DNA of 64,000 nucleotides from CADDYT01 sp035294125 (GCA_035294125.1 DATGLM010000029.1:149257-213256), one strand, 5' to 3'. Positions 1 to 9,259 are shown, counted from the stretch's first letter. Translations and numbers: made by a program. Notes: generated by a model not told the origin, from the sequence alone.

Positions 1-791
1 AGTGCCGTTTCCATTTCGGCAGGGAGTCGCTGTTTAAAGCCTGAGGAGACGAAATTCACTTCAATCGAGCACTTCTTCTGGTATTCCTTGACGTACCAGC
101 GCAGGGCAGGAAGCAGGCCGAGGTCATCGAGCGCGCTGGGGCGCAGGTCAATGCTCAGGCTGCGAATGGCACGCAGGGTCTGATGTGCCAGGCGGCGTGT
201 ATCAGCGATGCGCTCGCGGGTTTCCGGCGCGGTCAGGGACTCTTCTAAAACGGCGAGGCTGATCAAAAGCGAGGTGAGAACCTGGCTTGTCTCGTCATGA
301 AGTTCGCGGGCGATGCGTTTGCGCTCCTGCTCCTGGGCGTTGATGATCTGGGTGGCGCGCAGGCGCGTAGCGTCGTCAATAGCTTCAAGCATCATGTTGA
401 ATGCCCGCGCCATCTGATCCGCCTGGGGGTCGGCCCCCGTGAGCCGCGCGCGCAGAGAATGCTCCCCTGTCTGCACTCGCGCCATGACTTTTTGCAACTC
501 GGTCAGAGGTCGGAAGGCAATATACAGAACGAAAAAGTTGAGCGCGACGCTGACCAACCAGCCGATGGTGATGAAGGTGATCAGCGAGACAGGATTCGCC
601 ACCGGGGTGGTGTTCAAATGTGTCGCCAGCCAGGTGCCCCCGGTAGCGCCGACAAAAATGATAAGGCTATTGGCGATCAGGACTTTATAAAAGACTGGGA
701 GGCCCAGGATAGCCTTCAACAGGCCATGATGCTGACTACTTTCGGCTTCGGTCTCTTCCTTGTATATACGCTGGGTGCTCAGTTGTGCCAT
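1..791 (-). CDS. Sensor histidine kinase, HisKA_3 (NarX/LiaS-like), C-terminus cut off by window edge
   Basis: Reading the minus strand from the ATG at 791 gives an open frame to the left edge (about 263 residues, no stop). It starts with a short cytoplasmic segment, then two hydrophobic segments (about residues 34–58 and 75–95) separated by only some 20 residues, so there is little extracellular sensor. A HAMP-like linker follows (FRPLTELQKVMARVQTGEHS), then the dimerisation/phosphoacceptor motif ERKRIARELHDETSQ with its His and the conserved continuation SIDLRPSALDDLGLLPAL typical of HisKA_3 kinases. The HATPase domain lies outside the window. The partner response regulator would be expected to the left. 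The frame assignment is secure; the input signal is unknown. Confidence 0.88.
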   Translation of the reverse strand, partial: MAQLSTQRIYKEETEAESSQHHGLLKAILGLPVFYKVLIANSLIIFVGATGGTWLATHLNTTPVANPVSLITFITIGWLVSVALNFFVLYIAFRPLTELQKVMARVQTGEHSLRARLTGADPQADQMARAFNMMLEAIDDATRLRATQIINAQEQERKRIARELHDETSQVLTSLLISLAVLEESLTAPETRERIADTRRLAHQTLRAIRSLSIDLRPSALDDLGLLPALRWYVKEYQKKCSIEVNFVSSGFKQRLPAEMETA

Positions 792-1386
792 AATTATCGC
801 TCTTTATTTGAATGCGGATAAGGCTACTCGTTGCGTGATGACGCTACATTCTGTACATTGGTATTGTATTGCTACGCCTCATGTGTGTCAATAAGCTGTC
901 TACTGCCCCTGGCATGCCCCGAAAAACGCTCCCGGCCATCTCATTCTAAGCGCGGCGAAGAATCCTGGTGATCAACAGGCGGCACAAGTGGCTCTCAAGA
1001 TTCTGTGCGCAGCGATGAATGATATGAGTTTACAAATGTGCTTGAAATCAGGTGTTCGAGGAGGGAAAATCAGGTACTCACCTGATGTAGGGCCAGGAAG
1101 ATTGCCGTATGCTAAAAGGTGAAAACCAGCATCAGGTTGCGTATCTCGTATTTGTACGTTTCCCTCTTCCCTTTTCTTGTTTGAATGAATTACAATCAAG
1201 AAAGGAAGGGGCGTTAGCACGAAACTCGAAGCTGGAGGGTGGTTGCTTCCAGTTTTGAGGGGTACCAGCAAGCGCGTTTCTATGCTATAATTTGCCTCAC
1301 AAACACTATCGGGAGATGGTAGTGAGCGAGGGTTTTGTTACCGGCTATTTTTACATCCTGAGTCTTGATACTTTGAGGAGGCCTAG
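792..1386. other. Intergenic region, about 600 bp, no convincing gene
   Basis: Divergent spacer between the kinase and the bc operon. A 99-residue minus-strand reading frame (972–1271) has no recognisable domain and its sequence overlaps the probable operon promoter, so I do not call it. A small perfect hairpin lies at 1070–1085 (TCAGGT, 4-nt loop, ACCTGA). The only other recognisable signal is the extended -10 box at 1283–1291. Confidence 0.5.
1283..1291 (+). promoter_or_regulatory. Extended -10 promoter of the bc-complex operon
   Basis: TGcTATAAT, a consensus -10 hexamer with the TG extension. No good -35 box is visible at the usual distance, as expected for extended -10 promoters. Transcription would start near 1298 and give a leader of about 90 nt. 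Confidence 0.55.
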
Positions 1387-2199
1387 TTGAATTCTACTTC
1401 GCAGAATAAAAGCTGGCTGGACACTATGACGCAGAAAATGGTCGAGAGCCAGGTGTGGCGCTCAGTTTTCCGCCACGGTTATCCTGACACGCCGCTCAAC
1501 CAGTCGCTGGTCATGATGAGCAACGTGTTTCTGCATCTGCATCCTGTCAAGGTGAGTCGTCAGGCGATGAAGATCACCTATACCTGGTGTATGGGAGGTA
1601 TTTCGTTCTTCCTGTTCCTGCTGCTGACGATCACCGGTGTTTTTCTGATGTTCTATTATGTCCCGAGTACTGCTCAGGCGTACACGAACATCCAGCAGTT
1701 GAGCAGCGCCGTCTCGTTTGGCAACCTGGTGCGTAATATGCATCGCTGGGCTGCCCACTTGATGGTTGTTTCGGTCACGCTGCACATGATTCGCGTCTTC
1801 TATCATGGTGCGTACAAGCCACCGAGAGAGTTCAACTGGGTGGTTGGCGTTGGGCTGTTCTTTTGCACGCTCTTCCTGAGCTTCACCGGTTATCTGCTGC
1901 CCTGGGACCAGATCGCTATCTGGGCTATCACGGTGGGTACCAACCTGGCGCCCTATACCCCCATCCTGGGCAACACCGTCTATCAGATCCTGGTAGGTGG
2001 ACCGGCTGTAAGCCAGGCTACATTGATACGATTCTACGTAGGTCATGTCATCTTACTGCCGTTAGCGGCGGCCCTTTTGATGGCTGTCCACTTCTGGCGC
2101 ATCCGTAAGGATGGTGGGGCCGCTGGACCGCCGCCTCCGCCACGGCGTCAGACGGAAATGCAGGCCGAGCGTGTCGCTGCTGGCGCTGCTCGCCAGTAA
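1387..2199 (+). CDS. Cytochrome b N-terminal half (b6-like) of a bc-type quinol oxidoreductase
   Basis: Membrane subunit carrying both b hemes of a quinol-oxidising bc complex. About 270 residues with four main hydrophobic helices. Helix B holds His119 and His133 (14 apart); helix D holds His220 and His235 (15 apart, the b6-type spacing). The SFTGYLLPWDQ signature follows helix C. The end is a charged, proline-rich tail (KDGGAAGPPPPP). The start is TTG, chosen because GAGGAGG (1375–1381) lies five bases upstream and no ATG fits. First gene of the operon; the other half of cytochrome b is the next gene, so the protein is split as in b6f complexes. Identification of the family is firm; the electron acceptor is inferred from the downstream genes. 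Confidence 0.93.
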   Translation: MNSTSQNKSWLDTMTQKMVESQVWRSVFRHGYPDTPLNQSLVMMSNVFLHLHPVKVSRQAMKITYTWCMGGISFFLFLLLTITGVFLMFYYVPSTAQAYTNIQQLSSAVSFGNLVRNMHRWAAHLMVVSVTLHMIRVFYHGAYKPPREFNWVVGVGLFFCTLFLSFTGYLLPWDQIAIWAITVGTNLAPYTPILGNTVYQILVGGPAVSQATLIRFYVGHVILLPLAAALLMAVHFWRIRKDGGAAGPPPPPRRQTEMQAERVAAGAARQ

Positions 2200-2276
2200 T
2201 GCAGGTAATCTGTTCGTTTGCAGTAGAGTAGACTGTATGGTGTTCATAGCTCACTCGAATAGAGAGGATACCTGAA

Positions 2277-2840
2277 ATGTCAATTGAACAGAGGGATCCG
2301 AATGTGCAGGCCGAGACGCAAGCGCGGCCACAACCGGCAACGGCAACGCAGCGCCGCTATCGTACCCTGGCGGTAGTCAGGCAGGAGGCGATCACCCGCG
2401 TCGAGAAGCCTCTGGAGGATTCGGTCTTTGTCTGGCCTCACCTGCTCGTGCGCGAGTTCTTCGCCGCTACCATTGTGACAGTCATGGTAACGCTGCTGGG
2501 GCTGGTGATCAACGCTCCCTTGCAGGACCCGGCCAACCCGAATGTCACGCCGAACCCTGCGAAAGCTCCCTGGTACTTTCTGGGTCTGCAGGAGATGCTG
2601 CACTACTTTGCGCCGACGACTGCAGGTGTGCTGGGACCAGGACTGGTGCTGGTTGCTCTGGCACTGCTGCCCTACATAGACCGCAATCCGAGCCGCGCCT
2701 ATGCCGACCGCAAGATTGCGATTATCACGTTCACCATGTTCGTTGTCTTCTGGGCTTCGGTGACACTGATCGGGAGTTTCTTCCGTGGTCCGAGCTGGAT
2801 CTGGGTCTGGCCGTGGCAGCACCTGTACTTTGACCTGTAA
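2277..2840 (+). CDS. Cytochrome b C-terminal half (subunit IV-like)
   Basis: About 187 residues. A 50-residue hydrophilic N-terminus is followed by three hydrophobic helices. The motif NPAKAPWYFLGLQEML corresponds to the PEWY region that lines the quinol-oxidation (Qo) site; here the Glu of PEWY is replaced by Ala (PAKAPWY alignment), with a nearby conserved LQEML. Start ATG at 2277 preceded by GAGAGGA. It lies 77 bp after the b6-like gene and 24 bp before the Rieske gene, in one operon. Together the two proteins make one complete cytochrome b. Confidence 0.92.
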   Translation: MSIEQRDPNVQAETQARPQPATATQRRYRTLAVVRQEAITRVEKPLEDSVFVWPHLLVREFFAATIVTVMVTLLGLVINAPLQDPANPNVTPNPAKAPWYFLGLQEMLHYFAPTTAGVLGPGLVLVALALLPYIDRNPSRAYADRKIAIITFTMFVVFWASVTLIGSFFRGPSWIWVWPWQHLYFDL

Positions 2841-2864
2841 TTCTGCCTGGAAAGGACCGAAAAG

Positions 2865-3560
2865 ATGACAACTGATATCAATACACCTCCACTGACGCCC
2901 CAACAATATGAGGTTCTACACGGTGGTGGGGCTGAGGCTGCCGAGATCGCGAAACAGCGACTCTCGCGCCGCCGCTTCCTGCGCCGTTCGATGCTCGCCG
3001 TCTGGGGCCTCTCGGCTACTGCCAGCGTGGCAGGTGCGCTTTATATGCTCTATCCCAACCTGAAAGGCCAGTTTGGTTCAGTACTGACGGTAGGAACAAA
3101 GTCAACCTTTACAGCTGCCAAACCGAGCGAGGCTACCTTGAATGCAAAGGCTGTGTTCTATGAGCAGATAGCCAAGACCTATCTGATTCATCTGGCGGCT
3201 GATACCCCCTTCCTGTTGAGTGGTACTGATCTTACAGACCAGTTGACGTATGAGTGGTGGGTCAAGGATTCCGACGGCACCTACTGGATCGCCCTGTACC
3301 AGCGCTGTGTCCATCTGGGCTGTACCGTCCCGTTCCGTGATGACTGCGATAGTTTCAAATGCCCGTGTCACGGTTCTCATTACAACGTGGATGGCGAATA
3401 CCTGGATGGCCCTGCTCCACGCAGTCTGGACCGCTTCAAGTTGTCCTTCGATGGCGACAACGTCCTGGTAGATACAGGGACGCTCAACGAAAGTGTTCCG
3501 CATCCCGATGCGACTACTCGTATCATTGCCGTTCCGCGCATACAGTGCAGCGCAGCCTGA
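2865..3560 (+). CDS. Rieske [2Fe-2S] protein of the bc complex
   Basis: About 231 residues. A cytoplasmic N-terminus with the twin-arginine-like run LSRRRFLRRSMLAVWG precedes one membrane anchor, so Tat-dependent insertion is likely. The cluster-binding motifs are CVHLGC (about residues 148–153) and CPCHGSHY (about 168–175), giving two Cys and two His ligands plus the disulfide pair of the family. It accepts one electron from quinol and passes it to the cytochrome c partner, here most likely the next gene product. Start ATG at 2865 with GGAAAGGA upstream. Confidence 0.94.
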   Translation: MTTDINTPPLTPQQYEVLHGGGAEAAEIAKQRLSRRRFLRRSMLAVWGLSATASVAGALYMLYPNLKGQFGSVLTVGTKSTFTAAKPSEATLNAKAVFYEQIAKTYLIHLAADTPFLLSGTDLTDQLTYEWWVKDSDGTYWIALYQRCVHLGCTVPFRDDCDSFKCPCHGSHYNVDGEYLDGPAPRSLDRFKLSFDGDNVLVDTGTLNESVPHPDATTRIIAVPRIQCSAA

Positions 3561-3630
3561 CGCTGTTGCGAAGATTGCCGACCCGGCGATAGAGAACTGT
3601 GTTTCTATAGTGTGAAAAGGTTGTGTGTTT

Positions 3631-4605
3631 ATGATAGACCCCGTACAGGCTATTATAGGCATTGTAGTTCTGCTGATCGTGGTGGTTGCTTTCCTTCTCC
3701 TGTTTCGCTCGCGCACCAACGCGGTGGAGAAAACAGGCTATGGAGCGCTCATCATGCTGGCCCTTGTCTCTCTCATGATCCCGGTTTTCTGGATCATGGA
3801 GAGCAATGGCGAGGCGATGGCTGCTCAGCAGCAGTTCAATGCCAATGTGACGCGCGGTGCCGCGCTGTATGCCCAGTATTGTTTCCAGTGTCATGGCACC
3901 AAAGGTCAGGGCTATTCCGGTCCCAAGCTCAATGATAGCTCGACGGTGAATGGATTCAGTGATGATGATCTGATCCGCATCATCAGCGGCGGTATCTACG
4001 ATACTGGTAATCCGACATCACCATTGATGCCAGCCTGGAGCCAGGATTATGGCGGACCGTTGACTGATACTCAGATCACTTATTTGTTTGACCTTATCCG
4101 TTCTTCCGACCCCTCGTACCTGGCAAAGAATTTTCCGGGGTCAAGCAATGGCTTTAATCAGGTACCGGCTCTTATCCAGAGCAGCAATCCTTCTGGTTAT
4201 GCCACGGCGGTAGCTCAGGAAAGCTCCGGGCAGTTTGGATCGCCTGTGGATATGACCAGCAAGAGCGCGATTACGATTAATATCGTCAATCCGCCGCCTG
4301 GCGAGTCCTGTACCCCTTCCTGCTTTCAGTACCTGAACGTCAAGGTCAAAGTTGGCACAAAGATCACCTGGGTCAACACGACGACACCACCGCATACGGT
4401 TACGGCTCTCAAGGGCCAGGATGTCAGCAATGAGGCTCCTGATAAAAGTCTCTTCGATTCGGGTATATCCACCCCGATTAATACCGGAGGGAAATATACT
4501 ATCACGGTGACGATGGCTGATTATAACGCCTATCCGAACCACATCGTGATTTACTATTGCCAGTTCCACCCTGCTATGCTGGCGGAACTGACGATTGTTA
4601 AGTAG
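3631..4605 (+). CDS. Membrane-anchored cytochrome c–cupredoxin fusion
   Basis: About 324 residues. Two hydrophobic helices at the N-terminus (about 8–25 and 38–56) anchor the protein. A monoheme cytochrome c domain follows, with CFQCH at 84–88 and a likely axial Met133 in SPLMPAW. After a linker, residues about 210–324 form a plastocyanin-like cupredoxin with His255 (PPHTV), Cys310, His313 and Met316 (YYCQFHPAM), a complete type 1 copper set. It replaces cytochrome c1 in this operon and would carry electrons from the Rieske protein to an outer acceptor through two different redox centres in one chain. GTG at 3625 is a possible alternative start; ATG at 3631 is chosen for RBS spacing (AAAAGG). 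Confidence 0.9.
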   Translation: MIDPVQAIIGIVVLLIVVVAFLLLFRSRTNAVEKTGYGALIMLALVSLMIPVFWIMESNGEAMAAQQQFNANVTRGAALYAQYCFQCHGTKGQGYSGPKLNDSSTVNGFSDDDLIRIISGGIYDTGNPTSPLMPAWSQDYGGPLTDTQITYLFDLIRSSDPSYLAKNFPGSSNGFNQVPALIQSSNPSGYATAVAQESSGQFGSPVDMTSKSAITINIVNPPPGESCTPSCFQYLNVKVKVGTKITWVNTTTPPHTVTALKGQDVSNEAPDKSLFDSGISTPINTGGKYTITVTMADYNAYPNHIVIYYCQFHPAMLAELTIVK

Positions 4606-4614
4606 TAGTTTTGC

Positions 4615-4646
4615 ATGGTCTCGTGACCGGGCAGCCACGAGACCAT
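4615..4646 (+). terminator. Hairpin after the cytochrome c–cupredoxin gene
   Basis: Perfect 11-bp stem (ATGGTCTCGTG / CACGAGACCAT) with a 10-nt loop, nine bases after the stop codon. It lacks a T-tract, so it may attenuate or stabilise the upstream mRNA rather than terminate fully. Confidence 0.45.
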
Positions 4647-4762
4647 TGGTCCGATATCATAACCGGAGTTAATAAGCTCCGGCTGGATACATAAATTATT
4701 GTGCTGGTCGTGTTGCTCTGTTGTAGCAAATATGGGCGACATGCTGAAAGGGATTGCGATCC

Positions 4763-6235
4763 ATGCAACAAACGCAAGTACGGGAGGTGCCGGAGAGAAT
4801 TTCCTGGGCACGCGCCCTGATTTTCGCAGTGGGCTTTTTCTTCATTGCGGCCTTGCTTATCGGGCAGATCCCAACCTATATTTACGACGAAATGACAAGT
4901 TCTTCGCTGGTGGGTTTTGAGCAAGGCATGTTGGGTCTGGCAGCGGTTTGTCTCGGCTTTTTCCTGGTCGTTCAAGTCATTGTGCTCCTGTTCGACCCCA
5001 AACCACTGATTCCACCGGTTCTCGTCGCTGGACTGGGCTTTATCCTTTTTGTCGGTGGACTTGCACTCCTGCTCTGGGCTGTGTTCACAAATCACCAGTA
5101 CTTTCCGACGGGTACTACTCCCATCGCTTCTGTTCTGGGTGGGCAGTTCCTCTGGTTCCCCGATAATTCGATTGACTTTGTCCTGATCGGTGCAACTATT
5201 CTCGGTGTGGGGGCAGCGTGGTTGTTCTACGGCGGCCTTGCCATACGCGAGCAGCGCAATCCCGACCGCCGTGATCTGGGAACGACCCCGCTCATTCGCT
5301 GGCTGATTATCATTGCCGCTGTCCTACTGATCGCCTTTATCATCTTCTATACCCTCTTCAGTGACCAGGGCCTGGCAAATGCCATCAATTCTGGTAACGC
5401 CACGGCGGCTCAGTTGATCATTGATTCGATTCTGAACACTGTGCTGGCAATTGCCATTTTCTGCACGCTGGGGGCTTTCGCACTGCGCCTGCACTACTTG
5501 ATGCGTCCAGTACGCAAGAGCACCATGTCCGGGCTGTACCTGATTGGGGTCTTTGTCGCGCAGCTTGGTGTGGTTTTCTTGCTGGCCTGGCTGCTTGTCT
5601 ATCCGGCGATCACCTGGATTCACTCCTGGTCATTTATCGGCCTGGGAACCTACCTGACCATTTGCGCGCGTATCTCGGCTATTCCGCAAAGCTGCGGCTT
5701 TTCGCAGCAGGCGGGCTATATCATCGATGCCGTTGTTACGATGAACTTCTTTGTTCTCCTGATGGGGGCGTCTGTTATCTGGCGCAAGCGGCGCAACCTC
5801 GTCGTTATTGGCGGCGTCACGACCGTATTCCTGCTGGCTGTGGCAACGCTTCTGACCCATACGCAGCCAACTGAAATTCTGACGGCAATGTTGCTCTGCG
5901 GTGGCGCATTAATCCTTGCCGCCATCTGGACCACCGTTGCACGACGCGAGTTCGCCATTGTCGGTGAGAGAAATCTGGGCTGTCTGGGCATGTGGCTGGT
6001 AGTCGGCACCTGCCTCTTTGTGTACCTGGCCGCGTTTGCCTTCTTCTCCGTGCCTACCTTTACCGAGATTGAGCCAAACGTGCCATTTATATCCGGCCTG
6101 ATCGTTCCCACTGTGCCGTCAAAGGGGAATCCCGTCACTCCTGGCGCTCCTGATGCTATAGTAATGATGACGGTTATGATCATTCTGGCCGCTATCCAGT
6201 TCTACTTCCTGGCACGCGAGCGTTACAAAGTATAA
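4763..6235 (+). CDS. Polytopic membrane protein of the bc operon, unknown function
   Basis: About 490 residues, nearly all hydrophobic, with an estimated 11–12 membrane helices and no redox-cofactor motif that I can recognise. It follows the bc genes on the same strand and is followed by a strong terminator, so it is probably the last gene of the operon. Start: a TTG at 4754 is in frame, but GAAAGGG (4746–4752) is properly spaced only for ATG 4763. I do not recognise the family. It could be an assembly or partner subunit, but that is inference from position only. Confidence 0.8.
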   Translation: MQQTQVREVPERISWARALIFAVGFFFIAALLIGQIPTYIYDEMTSSSLVGFEQGMLGLAAVCLGFFLVVQVIVLLFDPKPLIPPVLVAGLGFILFVGGLALLLWAVFTNHQYFPTGTTPIASVLGGQFLWFPDNSIDFVLIGATILGVGAAWLFYGGLAIREQRNPDRRDLGTTPLIRWLIIIAAVLLIAFIIFYTLFSDQGLANAINSGNATAAQLIIDSILNTVLAIAIFCTLGAFALRLHYLMRPVRKSTMSGLYLIGVFVAQLGVVFLLAWLLVYPAITWIHSWSFIGLGTYLTICARISAIPQSCGFSQQAGYIIDAVVTMNFFVLLMGASVIWRKRRNLVVIGGVTTVFLLAVATLLTHTQPTEILTAMLLCGGALILAAIWTTVARREFAIVGERNLGCLGMWLVVGTCLFVYLAAFAFFSVPTFTEIEPNVPFISGLIVPTVPSKGNPVTPGAPDAIVMMTVMIILAAIQFYFLARERYKV

Positions 6236-6265
6236 TCTTGCTGTAATGGCAATCAATGCGTGGTT

Positions 6266-6302
6266 AAAAACAGGGCAATCTGCGTGATTGCCCTGTTTTT
6301 GT
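6266..6302 (+). terminator. Rho-independent terminator of the bc operon
   Basis: Stem CAGGGCAATC (6271–6280) with GATTGCCCTG (6286–6295), five-base loop TGCGT, A-run before and T-run after. A classic intrinsic terminator about 30 bp after the stop codon. Confidence 0.9.
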
Positions 6303-6410
6303 TTCCGCGCCGTCCCGATCCCAGGCCGGTCGTAAGAGTCGATCCTGCTACATAGAGTGGAGAGCGGCTCGTAGAGTTGCGCTGGCTGCGCTTGCTTTGC
6401 GAGCGCGGCA

Positions 6411-6527
6411 GGCCGACCGCAAGGATCGGCCCTACTATTATACGCCGCCTCATCCTTATGGTTCCCGTTCACAAGCAAAGCGAGAGAACGGATTGTATAG
6501 AGTAGGGTCATCCCTTGCGGATGGCCT
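6411..6527. repeat. REP-like imperfect inverted repeat, copy 1
   Basis: Two 19-base arms, 6417–6435 (core GCAAGGATCGGCCCTACTAT) and 6502–6520, match as an inverted repeat with about four mismatches. The same core, with one extra base, recurs in the intergenic element at 61622–61711. Intergenic location and palindromic layout suggest a REP/BIME-type dispersed element. Confidence 0.5.
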
Positions 6528-6567
6528 GGTTTTTACGTATGTCATACTTTCTCCTTTGCCGTTTCTC

Positions 6568-6576
6568 TGATATAAT
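6568..6576 (+). promoter_or_regulatory. Extended -10 promoter of glgA
   Basis: TGaTATAAT about 30 bases before the start codon, giving a leader of about 24 nt. No clear -35 box. Confidence 0.6.
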
Positions 6577-6606
6577 GGAGCAAATGTTGTAGTGGGAGAG
6601 AGAGTT

Positions 6607-8076
6607 ATGGACTATGAGCAGTCTCTCAGGATATTGATCCTCGCGGCTGAAATTGTACCATTTGCCAAAGTTGGTGGCCTGGCGGACGTGGTGGGCGCCC
6701 TGCCGAAAGCCTTTAAAGCTCTGGGCCATGATGTGCGCCTGGTGATGCCGCGCTACCGGCAGGTCGATCCCGAACGCTTCGGTTTGCAGCCGGTGCTGGA
6801 GTCGCTCAAGGTCGATATGAATAGCTTCCAGGTTCCGGTAAGCGTGCTGCAAGGGACCATTGGCGATGAGATTCCGGTCTACATGATCGATTCGCCGCGC
6901 TACTTCGACCGCGAGAATATCTATGGCTATACCGATGATGGCGAGCGTTTTATCATCTTCTGTCGCAGCGCGCTGGAGACGATGCGGGCGCTGGACTGGT
7001 CGCCGGATATCATTCATTGCCATGACTGGCACACCGGCATTGTCCCCAACTGGATGCACACACTCTACCACGATGATCCCTTTTTTGCCGACGCCGCCAC
7101 CGTCTACACCATCCACAACCTTGCCTACCAGGGCATCTTTGGCTACCGCATCCTTGAGGTCGCGGGTGTGGCGGCGCAGGGCTTCCTGTATCCACAGATA
7201 ACGGAACTGGCGAATGTTGTGGATATTATGGGCCGGGGTATTCTTTTTGCTGACGCCATTACGACTGTCAGCGAGCGTTATGCGCAGGAGATATTGACGC
7301 CGACCTTCGGGGAAAAGCTCGATCACCTGCTGCGCTCGCGCCGTGACCGCCTCTTCGGCATACTCAACGGGCTTGATTACCAGGAGATGAACCCCGCGAC
7401 CGACCGCTATATCCATACCAATTTTGACATCGATTCGCTGGAGAAGCGCGACGAAAATAAGCGGGCGTTGCAGGAAGAGGCTCATTTGCCCGTGAGGCCC
7501 GATATTCCCGTGCTGGCGATGATTTCGCGCCTTGCTGACCAGAAGGGCTTTGACCTGCTGGCCCAGATCATCGAGCCGGTGCTGGCGCAGGGCGTGCAGT
7601 TTGTCGTGCTGGGCATCGGCGACCAGCACTATCACGAGATGTTCCAGAACCTGGCGGCACGCTACCCGGAGCAGGTAGCCATCTTCCTGACCTTCAACAC
7701 TGAACTGGCGCAGCATATCTACGCGGGCAGCGACATGTTCCTCATGCCTTCGCGCTTTGAACCCTGCGGCCTGGGACAGCTTCTCGCCATGCGTTATGGC
7801 AGCGTCCCCATTGTCCGCTCCGTCGGCGGGCTGGCTGACACGGTGCAGGAATACGACCCGCGCACCAATGAGGGCAATGGTTTTGCCTTCACTAACTACG
7901 ACCCCTGGGAGTTTTTTGCCGCCATTGTGCGCGCCCTGGAACTCTATCGTTTTAAGGAAAACTGGCGCACCCTGCAAAGACGCTGCATGGCCGCCGACCA
8001 CTCCTGGCAGGCATCGGCGCAGCGCTACATCGATGTCTATCGCAACGCGCTCGCCTTTCATAAGAGCGGCAAATAG
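6607..8076 (+). CDS. glgA: Glycogen synthase (ADP-glucose type, GT5)
   Basis: Transfers glucose from ADP-glucose to the growing alpha-1,4-glucan. The N-terminal nucleotide-sugar motif KVGGLADVVG is present near residue 24, and the GT-B C-terminal half has PSRFEPCGLGQLLAMRYG and RSVGGLADTV, both typical of GT5 synthases. Length (489 residues) is normal for the family. GTG at 6592 is in frame, but GGGAGAG (6594–6600) is correctly placed only for ATG 6607. Its 3' end lies four bases from the convergent kinase gene. No other glycogen gene is in the window. Confidence 0.95.
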   Translation: MDYEQSLRILILAAEIVPFAKVGGLADVVGALPKAFKALGHDVRLVMPRYRQVDPERFGLQPVLESLKVDMNSFQVPVSVLQGTIGDEIPVYMIDSPRYFDRENIYGYTDDGERFIIFCRSALETMRALDWSPDIIHCHDWHTGIVPNWMHTLYHDDPFFADAATVYTIHNLAYQGIFGYRILEVAGVAAQGFLYPQITELANVVDIMGRGILFADAITTVSERYAQEILTPTFGEKLDHLLRSRRDRLFGILNGLDYQEMNPATDRYIHTNFDIDSLEKRDENKRALQEEAHLPVRPDIPVLAMISRLADQKGFDLLAQIIEPVLAQGVQFVVLGIGDQHYHEMFQNLAARYPEQVAIFLTFNTELAQHIYAGSDMFLMPSRFEPCGLGQLLAMRYGSVPIVRSVGGLADTVQEYDPRTNEGNGFAFTNYDPWEFFAAIVRALELYRFKENWRTLQRRCMAADHSWQASAQRYIDVYRNALAFHKSGK

Positions 8077-8080
8077 CCTG

Positions 8081-9055
8081 TCATTTTGCCCCATTTGCCA
8101 ATGGGACGCTGATCCACATGGTAGTGCCTTCACCGGCAACACCAGTGCTTTCAATCCAGATGGAGCCATGCATGCTGCTGAGCAACTGTTTGCTGAGAAA
8201 GAGGCCAAGCCCTGTACCTCGTACTGCCATCTCCCTGGCGGTTTCCAGACGCACAAACGGCTCGAATAGCCGTCCCTGTTGATCTGGCATGATACCAATG
8301 CCCTGATCGTGGATGCCGATATAGGCCTGAGGAACCCGCGGCGTCGCAGGGGCAGAGAGCGGAGGTTGCGTAGTGATACGAATCTCGATAGCTGTTCCTG
8401 CTGGCGAGTAGTTCATAGCGTTCGCCAGCAGATTTCTGAGTACCTGGCGCAGGCGCAGCGGTTCAACGAGAACAGAGACAGATTCCGGGCCAGCGGTGAT
8501 GACTTCTCTCTGCTCTTCCCGGATACGCGGCGCAAGGAGGGTGATGACTTCCTCAATGATCTCGGTGAGGGGTACGCTTTGTGTCACAATGCGCTGATTC
8601 CCTTGTAGCAAGAGACTGTCGGAAATGGAGTTCACGAGCAAATATACCTCGTCACAGGCTTTACCGATCTGCGCAAGGTAGTCCGCTTTCGTCTCTTCCG
8701 GCATCTGCTTCCCAAATAACTGCAGGAGTTCGAGATATCCTTTCACCCCACTGAGCGGCGTGCGCAACTCGTGATCGAGTATGAACAGCAACTGTTCTCT
8801 GAACCGGTTACTTTCCGCGAGCCGCTGATTTTCTTCTTGTAGCTTTTGGCGTTGTACGTTCCCTATCCACCGATACAGGAAAAGGCTGGCAAATTCCAGC
8901 AGTATCAAGCCCGCGACGACGAGCATATACCGGGGCTGATATGACGCGATGAAAGGCAGGAGAAGCAGGGCAAAGATGGTTACCGTCATCAGCCCGAGAA
9001 GGAAAAGGAACAGTACCTGTCTCCAGCGCTCCACCTGCACCGTTTGATTGCTCAA
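8081..9055 (-). CDS. Orphan membrane sensor histidine kinase (HisKA)
   Basis: 324 residues. Two adjacent hydrophobic helices (about 13–36 and 43–63) with almost no loop, then a coiled-coil stretch (QRQKLQEENQRLAESN), the H-box FILDHELRTPLSGVKGY, N-box NLLANAMNYSP, G1 box IHDQGIGI and G2 box GTGLGLFLSK. All catalytic boxes are intact. No response regulator gene is adjacent, so its partner lies elsewhere. The start is TTG at 9055, chosen because AAAGAGGAG lies four bases upstream on the minus strand. Convergent with glgA. Confidence 0.92.
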   Translation of the reverse strand: MSNQTVQVERWRQVLFLFLLGLMTVTIFALLLLPFIASYQPRYMLVVAGLILLEFASLFLYRWIGNVQRQKLQEENQRLAESNRFREQLLFILDHELRTPLSGVKGYLELLQLFGKQMPEETKADYLAQIGKACDEVYLLVNSISDSLLLQGNQRIVTQSVPLTEIIEEVITLLAPRIREEQREVITAGPESVSVLVEPLRLRQVLRNLLANAMNYSPAGTAIEIRITTQPPLSAPATPRVPQAYIGIHDQGIGIMPDQQGRLFEPFVRLETAREMAVRGTGLGLFLSKQLLSSMHGSIWIESTGVAGEGTTMWISVPLANGAK

Positions 9056-9253
9056 GGTGCTCCTCTTTACAGTTTGCTATGGAACGAACAGACGTACTCC
9101 CCCCACAAGTATTATATCACTTTTGAGATAAAAACCATATATTCATGGAGAAATTTTTCGTAGTGAAAATTGGCGTACCTGTATGCTCACTGTAAAAAAG
9201 CATTGAAAGAGACCAGACTGGTCGGCCCGCTGTTCTAGATGCAAGAGAGGGAG

Positions 9254-9259
9254 TATAAT
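9254..9259 (+). promoter_or_regulatory. Putative -10 box upstream of larC
   Basis: TATAAT; the TG extension and a good -35 are not seen. If used, transcription starts near 9266 and includes the structured leader that follows. Confidence 0.4.

Noticed and set aside
972..1271. 99-residue minus-strand frame before the bc operon
   Set aside because: No RBS, no domain, overlaps the promoter region.
3612..3935. Overlapping plus-strand frame inside the cytochrome c–cupredoxin gene
   Set aside because: Shadow in another frame; it lacks RBS and any known domain.
6508..8298. 596-residue minus-strand reading frame opposite glgA
   Set aside because: It lies exactly opposite glgA, has no recognisable domain and reflects codon bias of the opposite strand.
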